The notes under the pieces are model-generated. The model worked only from the letters and a program-made list of their open reading frames with translations, did not search any database and was not told the DNA's origin. The translations under genes were made by a program, and so were the position numbers. A stretch of 64,000 nt of DNA, from assembly GCF_016545825.1 (NCBI RefSeq), contig NC_052620.1:1736001-1800000 (forward strand), given 5' to 3'. The stretch is from Eucalyptus grandis (taxonomy: Eukaryota > Streptophyta > Magnoliopsida > Myrtales > Myrtaceae). This document shows positions 35,179 through 45,139 of the stretch, one piece after another; the stretch's first letter is position 1; each line of letters opens with the position of its first letter.

Positions 35179-36058
35179 TTGCTAGCTTGAAGAACTACTC
35201 CTATATTTTCAAAATTCCAACATCTAGCATCAAGATTCAAACATTTCCAAGATCTACCACATTACACTAGACTACCACAGCACAACATAATGTAGATCAA
35301 TGGACTTCACTTGCCTTAAACGCAGCAAGCAAAATGGTGACTTGAGGACTTCGGGTGCAGCTCAATCGATGGCGAAGCTAGGCGGTGTCGACGGCGGCAG
35401 CAGGCGTACGCACGGCAGGGATGGTCTCCTTCTTCCCCTCGCCAATGCACGCACGGCAGGGATGGTCTCCTTCTTCCCCTCGCCAATGCACCCCCACAAC
35501 TCTCTCTTTCTCTCGGTTTCTCACTCGGTCTCTCTTCCTCTCTCTCACTTGCTCGCCCGCTCGAACTCTCTCGGTCTCACTCTCCCTTTTCTCTCGATCA
35601 CCCTCTCTCCCTCGATTGCTTCCTCGTGCATTCCGCCCCTTTCTTTTCCTTTTAATTTCTTAATTAGCTAGTAATCATGAGGTTTTGCATGGGAAGGACA
35701 AGTGGAAGATGGTTATGGACAAGTGTAAAATGGCATGCATCTTCTCCCTCCCCCTTTCTTTCGGCCGACGGCTTTAGGGCCTCCATGGGCCGCTTGAGCC
35801 CAAAAGCTTTTGGGGCCAAAAGAAAGTCTAAATAAAAAGGCCCATATACTTTATAATATAAGCCCATGATCTTTGCACCATTATGAAGCATTTCGTTATT
35901 TTTCTTAAAGAAATAAATTTTGCATTCTCATAATCCAATAAACAAATACGAATTCATGCCCATAAACGATATCAATGCCACAGTTCGGCGATACTCCCAT
36001 CGATTGGTCATGACTATCACCTATTCAAGGATCGTTTAAAATTTTTTTGGATGCCACA

Positions 36059-36270
36059 GTCGGTTGCTATGTCTCCGCCCGCCAATCACTGTTACAACCC
36101 GTCTCTGCCTGCTGACCACTGCAGTGCCCGACACCTGCTGGACCGCCCGACGCCTACTATTCCACCTACTGCCAATGCCAATGCCCGCAGCAGTCGCCCC
36201 TCGCCACGCCTCTGTAGTAGCCCGGGCCGTTCCCAGTTGGACTCCATCACCCGTGATCTGCCGCTACATT
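36059..36270 (+). repeat. N2 LTR2, part 2
   Basis: It matches LTR1 from about 20375 to 20565, with shared text such as 'ccactgcagtgc' and 'acacctgctggaccgcccg'. It lies between N3a and N3b. Confidence 0.8.
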
Positions 36271-36952
36271 TGTGGCACCAACCCTTCGTAGGTCGCCACC
36301 AGCGTTAATGTTACACCTTATTACATTTCTCCTTAGAAAAAGCGTCGTAATTCATAGACACATTTTTTTTAAACAAAACGGTCCCAGCGCGACTCATTAG
36401 CGAAAGCAAATTAAAACATCACCATCTCTCCCCTACCAACCATGATACAAATACACACCACTATTCTTGATGATTTTATAGACAAGCCATGACACTTTAT
36501 TTACATATATTTTCAAGATGGGACTTCTTTTGGGTCGATACATCAAAAAGGAAAAGCCAGGACTCAGCCATGTCCGGCCTAAAACCCCAAAAAGAACCCT
36601 CGACCCTCTACAACTCGCGTGCACAACCCCCATCATCAGTGTCGGCTAACTATCCCAAAAAGATCCAACTCCTACTCATCACGCACGGGCCTCACACCCA
36701 ATCCGGTGCATCAAGCGGTGGCAGTGGCAACATCCCTCTCATCGCCCTGTCGCGACGAACGTGGACGGAGATGAACTCCTGGACAATCGAGCCCCCAGCT
36801 AGGCCTATGTCATACATGACAAAACCGCGCACTCGTATATACGTCAATCCAGGCACAAAAGGACAACCGAACTCCTCGCACTCAACCTCGACATCGGATG
36901 GTAGACCGTAAAATACACCCCGTGTGACGACAGGGAGCGGCATGCTGCTAAT

Positions 36953-39187
36953 CTGAAATGTTGGTCCACAAAAGGGGTGAGTACAACCGCTCAACAGGTA
37001 AAGGAATCCAATAACCACTCAATGCATTATACAAGTCATACATGCATTTAAGGCATTACTTACCTTGAAGCCATGTGCATACTATCATGCATCATCATCA
37101 CAATCATAACACATACATGTGTATAATCATGTCATACTCATATAGTCGTCATCATGACATTATTATATTACACACATGTCATCATCATCATATACATGAC
37201 ATCATCATACCATACATGTCATCATCATCATATCATACACATGTCGTCATCATCATGACATCATCACATCACACATGTCATCATGCCTTATCATATATCA
37301 TCATCATCATCATCATGCATATCATCATGCCATGTCATATATCATCACCATCATCATCATCATCATGCATATCATCATGCCATATCATATATCATCACCA
37401 TCATCATCATCATCATGCATATCATATATCATCACCGTCATCATCATCATTATGCATATCATCATGCCATATCATATATCATCACCGTCATCATCATCAT
37501 GGTTTAATTTCCACTTTTAACTTTCAATTTGATCACCACATCATCCTTCCTCGGATCATCAATTTCATCTCATATTATACACTCGCATCCCATGCGAGAA
37601 AAACCTCCGGCATTAAGCCATTCCAGGCCACCGGGCATCCGGCCCCCCACATTCCGGGCATCTTGCATCCCAACTAGTATCACGAGGCATTCCCCTCGGG
37701 CAAAGACCTCCGACAGGGCTTCCGGCATTTACACTCCCTGGCCGGGCATCCCGCACCCCAATCCTGGCATCGTGAGGCATTCCCCTCGGGCAAAGACCTC
37801 CAATAGGGCTTCCGGCCCCCCACATTCCAGGCATCCTGAATCTCCCGAGGTCATCCAGCCTTGTATCTCAATACAATCCGGGCATCATCATCCACCACAA
37901 CCATCTCCTCATTTAACATTATTCATGTTCACCAATTTCGGTCTTAATTTAGCATGGCATATGATGTATTGAAATCAACAATCATGTTCAGCATTTGAAT
38001 TCACACATGCATCTCAATGCATACATCAAAACCTCATCACACATACTACATGGTGCAATTATTTATAAAATAAAATTCGTGGAATTTATGCCAATTAAAA
38101 TAATCCATTTATCATGCCCCTTTTTATTTTATTTTTAAATTCCAGCTTGTGCCATTTTCAAAAATATTAAATTTAATTATTTATATAATCTAAAAAATCA
38201 TAAAAATTAAGGCAAGTGATAAACAAGACAATAGGATGATGATTTCATGTAAAATACATGGCCAAATAAAATTTCACATAATTCCATAAATCATACAAAA
38301 CAGCATATAATTTTCGGATGAAATCAGTATGCACAGTTTCCGAAGAAATTAGATTAAAATATCCATAAGACCTCAAAAAATTACGAAATTTTACCGAGTT
38401 ATAGCCAAGACATTAAAGTACATTTTTCGTGAAGACTTCCAAGTCAGATTCTTTTTAGATTATTTTCTACAGTCTCACGAAGCTTCTGGATCCAACACCG
38501 AATCGTCCAGTACATACTTCTCCGAAATACTGAGTTTTCACCTACCTATTCTTCTTATTTGCCTCTGAAATTTGGATATGTTCTACATCAAGATGTTCTC
38601 TACACGTTTACTGAAGAGATCCAAGTCAAATATCCAGAGTATAGTCGACATTTAGGTCCATGAAGTCTCGGGTGTCCTGTAATACATCTCCAGAATTACT
38701 GTCTTCAAGATCTAGTCGATTTACTAGGTTATACTTGTTCATTTCACTTCAAATTTGAGTATGTTGTAGTTTAAGATGTCCCCTACAACTTTCATGAAAA
38801 AATAGAAGAGATATTCTTAGCACAACTCAACATGCAACCACAAATACAACAAGAGGTCAGTAAAATCTTTCCAGATCTGAGGTCTCCGTAGGATGAGATT
38901 TTAACCCCTCAAATCTCCATCATTTTACACAAAATTTTAGTATGTTGTATTGTAAGATGTTAGCTACAACTTTCATGAAGAAATCAAAGCCAAAATCGGA
39001 CTCTAAACATGCATGCAAGCTCACACAACATTCTGACTCGAGGGGATTCAAACGAAAACAGCAACCTTGCTCAAGAACAAGTCATCCAAGCTTCGGTTTT
39101 CCTCCTTCCAATCACTCAAATTCGACACTATACCAAACATACATGTAATACACACACATGCAAGAGCAGCAAAGGACCCCAACTTGC
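36953..39187 (-). promoter_or_regulatory. Putative LTR-internal intron in N3b
   Basis: On the minus strand the donor is TAGAG|GCAAGTTGGGG and the acceptor CCAACATTTCAG, 2235 nt apart. The hairpin TGAG...CTCA is present, with one mismatch in the outer stem, at about 36978-36993. Confidence 0.45.
37080..37500. repeat. ATC/CAT-rich tandem repeats in N3b
   Basis: Runs of 'catcat' are joined by 'gcatatcatcatgccat' and 'atatcatcaccatcatc' units. The frames across it (His-Ile-Ser rich) are artefacts. A second block at about 37600-37850 repeats 'cattcccctcgggcaaagac'. Confidence 0.85.
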
Positions 39188-39301
39188 CTCTAGACTACAC
39201 GAACGGCGGCACACGACGGCGAACACGGCGGACAGACGGCGAGCGACGGCGACTTCCTCCTCGGCTTCTCCTCTCTCTCGGCCGCTCTCCCTCTCTCTCG
39301 C

Positions 39302-39305
<4 letters not shown>

Positions 39306-39339
<34 letters not shown>
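39306..39339. repeat. (CT)n microsatellite in N3b
   Basis: A CT run of about 34 bp in the leader region of the minus-strand LTR. Confidence 0.9.
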
Positions 39340-39342
<3 letters not shown>

Positions 39343-39922
39343 GGGCGAATGGATAACCGGCCATTCTCTCTCCTCTCTCCTTCCCTTTTATTCCCCCTAA
39401 ACCTCATCATTAGTAATGATTAGGTTGCCTCACCAATGGCCAATGCATGCCACCCTTCTTGCCACTTGTCAAAGTTCATGCATAATGGGCTTGGGCTTTT
39501 GGGCTTGGGCCGGCCACTCTTGGGCCTCCTCTTGGGCTGGTCGACAGCCCCCTTTGTGGGCCTAATTGGGCCGACTAGCTTGGCCCATCAAGGCTTCGGC
39601 CAATGGGCCTAAGGCCCAATCAAATAAAAATTAACTTCCCCCTTTTTTTTTTTATAATCTCTTCCATAAATTTTTAAATTTTAATTTCCACATGGCCAAA
39701 GTCTTATGGCATTTTATTTATAGAATTTAGTTTATAAAGTGCATGGCCAAGCATAGATTATCATCATTAATCTACAATATTTAAAATCTCATGAACATAA
39801 GCACAAATCACCTAATCTTAAAAAGAGACTAATGACTAAAGAATAAACCATAGGTAATTTCATTACCTAATTAGAGGCTTTAACACACCTTATAGCTTGA
39901 CTTTGAATTTTGGGATGCCACA

Positions 39923-41607
39923 AAGCACTCGTCGAGCCCTCGCTGCCGCGACGCTTGCTCGCGAGCCCTTTGAACGCCGCTCCGAGCTCCCCCTTCCGAG
40001 CGATGCCACCACAAGGTGGCTCGCTGAATGTCGCCTCCTTGCTGTTGAGTCCTCCTCCGCCCACCGCCGGTCCTCTTGCTGGAGCTCCGAACGGCGACCC
40101 ACCACTCCGGAGACCCACCACCACATCTACCCGTCCTGAGCCACACCAAGGTGCGGTTCGTCAAGTTCAATTAGGAAGGTGAAATTCGAATTAGGTAGTT
40201 TATTTTATTTTATTTTTATTTTGTTTCTTTATTTGAAATATTCCTTAGTGTATGATTGAAATCCCGACTAATATTCGTAATTTGAGAAGCATTGACAGTC
40301 CAATTTTTGCGCCCGAAATTCGACTCGCACGCTTGGAAAATCGCCAATCTGATCTCACGCTCGAGATTCGATTTGTGATTTTTAAAACTGACCAATCCAA
40401 TCCCATGCGCGGGATATGATTTGTCAATTTATGGATATCGATCTTATCTTGTTGGATGTGCTATTTGTGTTATTTGAATTGACTTTGTTTTCGTAAAAAA
40501 AAAAATCCAAAAAAAAATATGTGTTAGATTAGGTTCATTTTAGAATATTCCTTGTCTTAGGGTTATCTTGCATATTTAAAGTAGGAATTTTACTTCGAAT
40601 GTTTGAAAAAATGAAAAATAAAAAAGGCATTTCATTTAGGATGTTAGTTTTTTTTTAAAAATTTCGAATCTCATAAAAAGAAAAAGAAAAAAATAGAATT
40701 AAAGCATTCTTTGCACGTCATTGCATGTTAGGAAAAGATTGCGTGTTTTTTAATTAATTATAGGTTTAGATAATTTCTCCCATATAGATTGCATTTTAAG
40801 ATTACTTAACCAATAAGGTTCTAGTTTAAATTAGGATTTGGCCTAACCCAATTCTTAATATAAGTTAGATAGAATCTTAATCTAGTTAGATAATTTTCGC
40901 ATTTTTCTAATTTCGAATTTAATGGAAAATACCAAAAATTGTTTTTTTAGAATAAATCAATTTCATCATTTAGGATAGTTTATTGATGTCATATAGTTTA
41001 GGTCATGTTGTCATGTTATATCATTTCATGTTAGATTAATAGCATGCATTGCATAAAACATGATTTTCATTAAATAAGTGAAAACAAACAAAAAAAGTAA
41101 TTGCGTGTTAATTAGAAATCATAACTAGGATTGTTGATGTGAATTCTGATTTAACATTGCAAATGCTTTCGTTGCTCTGGGGTAAGTCTTGCAATTTATT
41201 CACTGCTTTATCTAGGTGTTAAATTGGTGGTTTACGCACCCGTATGATCACCTCACATGTTAAAGAGGTAAAGTAGAATTAATTCAAGTTACTTTCAAAA
41301 CATTTTTTTCGAAATGAAAGAGAAAGGCATTGAAAGGGCGTTAGTAAAAGCTAGCGTAATCAAGTCTTTGAATTCATAAATCTCTGGTTCGTAGGAGTAA
41401 AATAAATCTCCTGTTATTTTACTTGGGTTCCTAATCAACCCACCGGACATGGATTAGTGGCAACTCCTAATTAAAAATCAATTGCATGTTAAAAGCTGGA
41501 ACCTAAGTTGTGAATTGGTATGGGCTTGGGAGAGCCCAAGCTAAGTTTAGGCTTAGTAATCAATTAGCAAAATCCTAGGTGGTTCACCTGAAAATTTGGT
41601 CACATCA
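39923..41607 (+). repeat. N2 LTR2, part 3
   Basis: It matches LTR1 from about 20567 ('gtcgagccctcg') to 22272 through the AT-rich 3' half and ends CACATCA. It is followed by the TTTAG duplication. Confidence 0.8.
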
Positions 41608-41612
41608 TTTAG

Positions 41613-42823
41613 GAAATGTGTTAGCCGTCCGATAGATGGTATGAAATTAGCACTAGTCAATCTTGTAGGTAGTTCGATCGGGTGTCTCGAGTGTCGGGTT
41701 GCCTAGATGGTCGTGATGGCGATGCCTCTAGATGCCTGGGGACTGATGAGCCCCGGAGGTACCCCGAATGTCAGGATGCTTGGAAGTGTGATGTAACACG
41801 TTTCGAATTCCTAGAGACATGATGAGCCCTAGAGGTCCTCGTGATGCCAGGTAGGGTGTGAGATGTCTAGAGGTGTGACGAACACGCTCTGGATGCCCAA
41901 GGACTGAAGTATGGAATTGGAGGTCCTCGTGATGCTAGGTAGGGTGCGAGATGCCCAGAGGGATGCAAATATTGGTCCCTCTGGAAGATGACGGCAGTTA
42001 GAATTAAAGTCGAATCGATTTTCCAAATTGTTCTGATTGTTTAATTGTCTTCCTAGTGTTTCGTTTATGTTGTTCTTTTAGAATTTTAGTACCCTAAGTC
42101 GTTTCGTTTTACATATTGCATGTTTAAGATATTGTAGGTTGAGTACTGGTAAACTTGTATAATATGGTCTGACATGCTACCATATGCTTAGTAGTCGTAC
42201 TCACCCCTCGTGGGACTATCATATTTCAGAGACATAGATATGCCGCTCCAGCCCGCGTCTTCCGGTATGTTCTATGGCATTCCCATCGACCTTAAGTGGG
42301 ACCAGGTGGAGCATGCCGACCCTGACTTTCTGGATGTTACATTCATTTGGATTACGGTGATCCTCAGCGTGGACGTTGGACTTACCACAGGCCCTGTGCT
42401 TATAGGGTTCATCATCTTGTTTGCTTGAGTCAATGGGCGTACAGTGGGGCCGCTACCGCTTCCGGAGGATGATGACAATGGTTCGAGTGGGATCGAGTAG
42501 GTGGAGGACTTGGGAGGATGGCAGCATTTTTAGACGCTAGGACGTGATGCCAAGAAGACAGTGTAGATAGACAGCTAGATGATCAGTCCAATTTTGGTTT
42601 AGCCAAAAATAGGAACTTTTTGGCCTATGTGTACTGACTGATGTCGTCTGAAAATTATAAATAAATAACAGTGCCTGGTTTACATATCGTGTACATTTTA
42701 AATCAAGATGGAATTACATACTCGCTTCCACAATGGTATAGCGCGAGGACCAATGAACGATGCGGCGGACCTTAAGGGCCGAGGGTCGCCATAAGGAGGT
42801 CGTTGCCGCGGGAGGACGCCACA
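41613..42823 (+). repeat. G1 3' LTR, right fragment
   Basis: It resumes after the second TTTAG with 'gaaatgtgttagccgtccg', matching 6063 onward in the 5' LTR. It carries the tandem-repeat block, the hairpin and acceptor region at 42187-42230, and the LTR end GCCACA. Confidence 0.8.
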
Positions 42824-42828
42824 TTTCT
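42824..42828. repeat. G1 target-site duplication, right copy (TTTCT)
   Basis: TTTCT directly follows ...GACGCCACA and matches 4768-4772. This shows that the 38 kb between them arrived as one insertion that later grew by nesting. Confidence 0.85.
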
Positions 42829-42968
42829 TAATTCAGATGCTAGTGAAATTGGTGATATAAGTATGCAGCACAGTATACTCACAAGAAATAAAGTAATTTG
42901 TTTTTTCGAGGAGAAAAGAACATAGGAGCCCAAACTTTAACATCGATCTATCTACCCTTCTTGAATAG

Positions 42969-43155
42969 GTATTGGAGGAGAATGCGGGTGGGAGGATGTG
43001 CGGTGGTCACAACCGGGGCTTGGATAGCTGGAAAAGAATACTTGTTTGCTCGGGTGCATCTTCTCGTCATTGAATTAGCCCCGGTTGTAACTTTTTTATT
43101 TCTCTGTCCTTATTTCATACGCTTCTGTGGAGATTCCGGATGCATATTGATTTAA
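42969..43155 (+). pseudogene. Host gene, coding exon 2 (frameshifted)
   Basis: The acceptor TTGAATAG|GTATTGGAGG gives VLEEN in phase 0 with exon 1. The continuing family text then jumps frame twice: WEDVRWSQPG in one frame and GAWIAGKEYLFARVHLL in the next. Each jump is explained by one missing G in a G run (near 42984-42990 and near 43015). The final frame stays open to a stop at 43155. Alternatively a donor lies soon after ARVHLL and the gene continues at 43407. It is either a pseudogene or an assembly with homopolymer errors. Confidence 0.5.
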
Positions 43156-43406
43156 ATTAACTAGAAAGTGTATTGGACTTTATCTCGAGTTATTTTGTGG
43201 ATAAGATCACTAGAAAAGCTAGTCGACCACAAATTAGCCTGTAAATATGCAATATCCTGGAGTCATGTAGGTTTGGCTTGTTATGTAAACCATTTGTTTG
43301 ATAAATTGACATGTAATTCAGTTTTCATGTCTTGGGAGTTCTCAGTAGCATTCAGCAGAATGTTGGAGCTAATGTATCTTCTTAATCTAATCAATTTTGG
43401 TTTCAG

Positions 43407-43515
43407 GCTCACTTATGTTGAGAATTTACATCTTTTGGAATGTAATATCGAAGAACCACTTCACATCATCGGCCACACCAATGAAACTTGTGAATCAAAA
43501 TCAAAATCCTCTTAG
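43407..43515 (+). CDS. Possible terminal exon of the host gene
   Basis: A good acceptor (TTTTGGTTTCAG|G) opens a frame reading LTYVENLHLLECNIEEPLHI and on to a TAG at 43513-43515. It lies on the same strand just past exon 2. I do not recognise the peptide; it may be UTR or a chance frame. From 43516 to 43870 the sequence is AT-rich with nothing further recognised. Confidence 0.3.
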
Positions 43516-43875
43516 TCATGCAAGAAGAATACTAGTTAGGCTAGCGATCCTGGAATTTGAAAATTAATTTATCTTTCGAAAGATACATATGCTATTTATT
43601 GGGAATTTTCGTTCTTTGACCTGAAGACATATTGTTCTCCAAATTCACATATAAAATGTTTTTTCTTGATAAATCTGATGAATCTTGGTCCTCTTATTTT
43701 TCTGAATCTGTCTCTATAGTTCGTCTGACTATTAATGTCTTTCTAGTACAATATGCCGAGGTCCTTAAGGTTGGGTCTCTAGTCAATCATTCTAAACTCT
43801 CATATAGATATAGGCCGTGGAAAAGAAGTGTAGCAGAGATGCTAAAAATTTGATCATACAAATTACAGTACTCAC

Positions 43876-44798
43876 TGAGATAGCTAGTATAAGCACCTAG
43901 AGGGGGGTGAATAGGTGAAAAAAATAATTCTTCGGGATATAAGAGCAATACTGAGTAGACAATAGAAATGAAGTTATTCTTTGGTTAACAAGACGAATTA
44001 TGATCAAAGTAAAACAGAGAGTAGGGAAGAGAAAATTGAACACAAGGTTTATAGTGGTTCGGCTTATTCCAAGCCTATGTCCACTCTTTTGCACTGACAG
44101 CCCATCGGCTGGATTTCACTATGAACAAAAGAGATGTTACAGCAAGTCTCTTCCTTGATTCCACAGTGTAGAAACTCTACTACACTTCCTCAAGGTCTCT
44201 CAAAGTATAAACTCTCTTTTGCGTACAAGATTTCACTCAGTAAATGAATTGACTAAGAACAAAGAGCTTCAGACTTTGGAATTCTTCTATCGCGCACTCT
44301 CTCGAACAACTGAAACATCTTCCTTTTATACTCCTTTATGCCATCATACCCGTTGGCACTTACCAAAAGAATTCCTCCAATCTACCCGTTGGACGGAATC
44401 AATTAGGAAGATCATTCGAGCTATTAAAGGAACATGTCGATAGCCCATCAATCCTGCTTGCCCATACACTCAGAATCTTGGTTTCCATAAGTAGAACCTT
44501 CCAAGTATACTTCGTCAATCATCGGATCCTTAATCATAATTAAATAAATGATTCCATTATATCATATCCAGCCAAGAGATCTTCTCCAGTCGATAAGGTC
44601 AAATCCTTAATGAAACACCAAGTTCTGGATAACCCTTCTTCGACGGTCTAGAAACTATCAATGAGAATAAACTTTGAATCTTGAGTTTGGTAGTTCGGAG
44701 GTCTTCAGACTTTGAATAGGAGAATCTGCAGATCTTCAGACTAGACTGATGGAAACGTTTTGTCAGTTTCAAAATATTCCAGAAAGATTTCTCCAACA
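43876..44798 (-). repeat. C2 3' LTR
   Basis: 923 bp, running on the minus strand from TGTTGGAGAAATC to GCTATCTCA. It holds a TATA box (TATAAAAGG) at 44332-44340. Confidence 0.92.
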
Positions 44799-44813
44799 AT
44801 CTCCCCATTTTTT
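44799..44813 (-). other. C2 polypurine tract at the 3' LTR
   Basis: The minus strand reads AAAAAATGGGGAGAT directly before the LTR TG. It is the plus-strand primer. Confidence 0.75.
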
Positions 44814-45107
44814 ATGGTGACAAAACTTTCCTGCAGATTTGAATAACTTTGACCTGCAAAATATTACTCAAGCAAATATGGATATCTTATAAAGATAAAT
44901 GGCTTAATGAAAACACTAGAATCTGCATCCACAGAAAATATGTTAGTCTTGCATGTGAATAACGCCATTCATAAGATAGCAATAATACTCAATATAAGCA
45001 ATCAAATCCAAATCCCAAATTCAGTCCACATCCAGACATTCAAGTCAAGTCATAATCAAAACAAACCAAAGTTCAACAAATTTTAAGTTCAAAGTTTCAA
45101 ATCTTGC

Positions 45108-45127
45108 ATCTCTCCCCCTTTTTGTCA
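45108..45127 (-). other. C2 internal polypurine tract copy
   Basis: The minus strand reads GACAAAAAGGGGGAGAGAT about 310 bp upstream of the 3' LTR, just after the env-like ORF. Sireviruses carry several such tracts here. Confidence 0.7.
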
Positions 45128-45139
45128 TCATAAAAAAGG

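Larger units (their letters stand above)
33114..35314 (-). promoter_or_regulatory. Putative LTR-internal intron in N3a
   Basis: On the minus strand the donor TTTAAG|GCAAGT is a consensus GC-type donor. The acceptor CTAACATTTCAG lies 2.2 kb downstream, after the hairpin TGAGT-GGTTGT-ACTCA (about 33141-33156). MITE-A lies within the span. Confidence 0.45.
28599..36058 (-). mobile_element. N3a: solo LTR (about 3.6 kb without N4) in N2 LTR2
   Basis: Ends are TGTGGCACCCCC and GGATGCCACA. Flanks are GCCGG (28594-28598) and GTCGG (36059-36063), a TSD with one mismatch. On the minus strand it follows the N4 and N3b plan: TGTGGCATCC start, leader, donor TTTAAG|GCAAGT at 35314, bgatgcc-type repeats, hairpin and acceptor at 33114, and end. 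It is split by N4 and also holds MITE-A. Confidence 0.75.
36271..39922 (-). mobile_element. N3b: solo LTR (3.65 kb) in N2 LTR2
   Basis: Ends are TGTGGCACCAACCC and GGGATGCCACA. The left 60 bp are homologous to the reverse complement of the N4 end, and the right end matches the reverse complement of the N4 start. The flanks ACATT and AAGCA do not match, so the TSD has decayed or one end is imprecise. The putative intron runs from GAG|GCAAGT at 39187 to ACATTTCAG at 36953 on the minus strand. Confidence 0.75.
19794..41607 (+). mobile_element. N2: large non-autonomous LTR retrotransposon (LARD-type) in the G1 3' LTR
   Basis: The LTRs start TGTTGACACC (19794) and TATTAACACC (27374). The outer ends are CGCGACA (22272) and CACATCA (41607). 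TTTAG flanks the whole at 19789-19793 and 41608-41612. The 5.1 kb interior has no gag or pol but has tandem arrays before the 3' LTR. Just inside LTR1 is a TTGACGACTTTACTTGGGGA stretch that resembles the primer region of Tat/Ogre-type gypsy elements (inference). Without N3a, N3b and N4 it is about 10.7 kb. Confidence 0.75.
4773..42823 (+). mobile_element. G1: Ty3/gypsy chromovirus (Tekay-like), host to all nested insertions
   Basis: It begins TGTGATATCTGG and ends GACGCCACA, flanked by TTTCT on both sides. The internal region has gag, protease, RT, RNase H, integrase and a chromodomain-like C-terminus in gypsy order on the plus strand. The end of the chromodomain ORF and the purine-rich tract before the 3' LTR (FEDEIL-like text, then GGAGGGGAGAAT) are typical of Tekay/Del elements. 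Without N5, N6 and N2 the element would be about 9 kb. It sits in an intron of the host gene in sense orientation. Confidence 0.85.

Noticed and set aside
37075..37677. His/Ile/Ser-rich ORFs, and similar ones at 31434-32032
   Set aside because: Direct translations of tandem repeats inside solo LTRs.
28599..39922. N3a and N3b as the two LTRs of a single element
   Set aside because: Only 212 bp lies between them, and it is N2 LTR sequence in correct order, so they are separate insertions.
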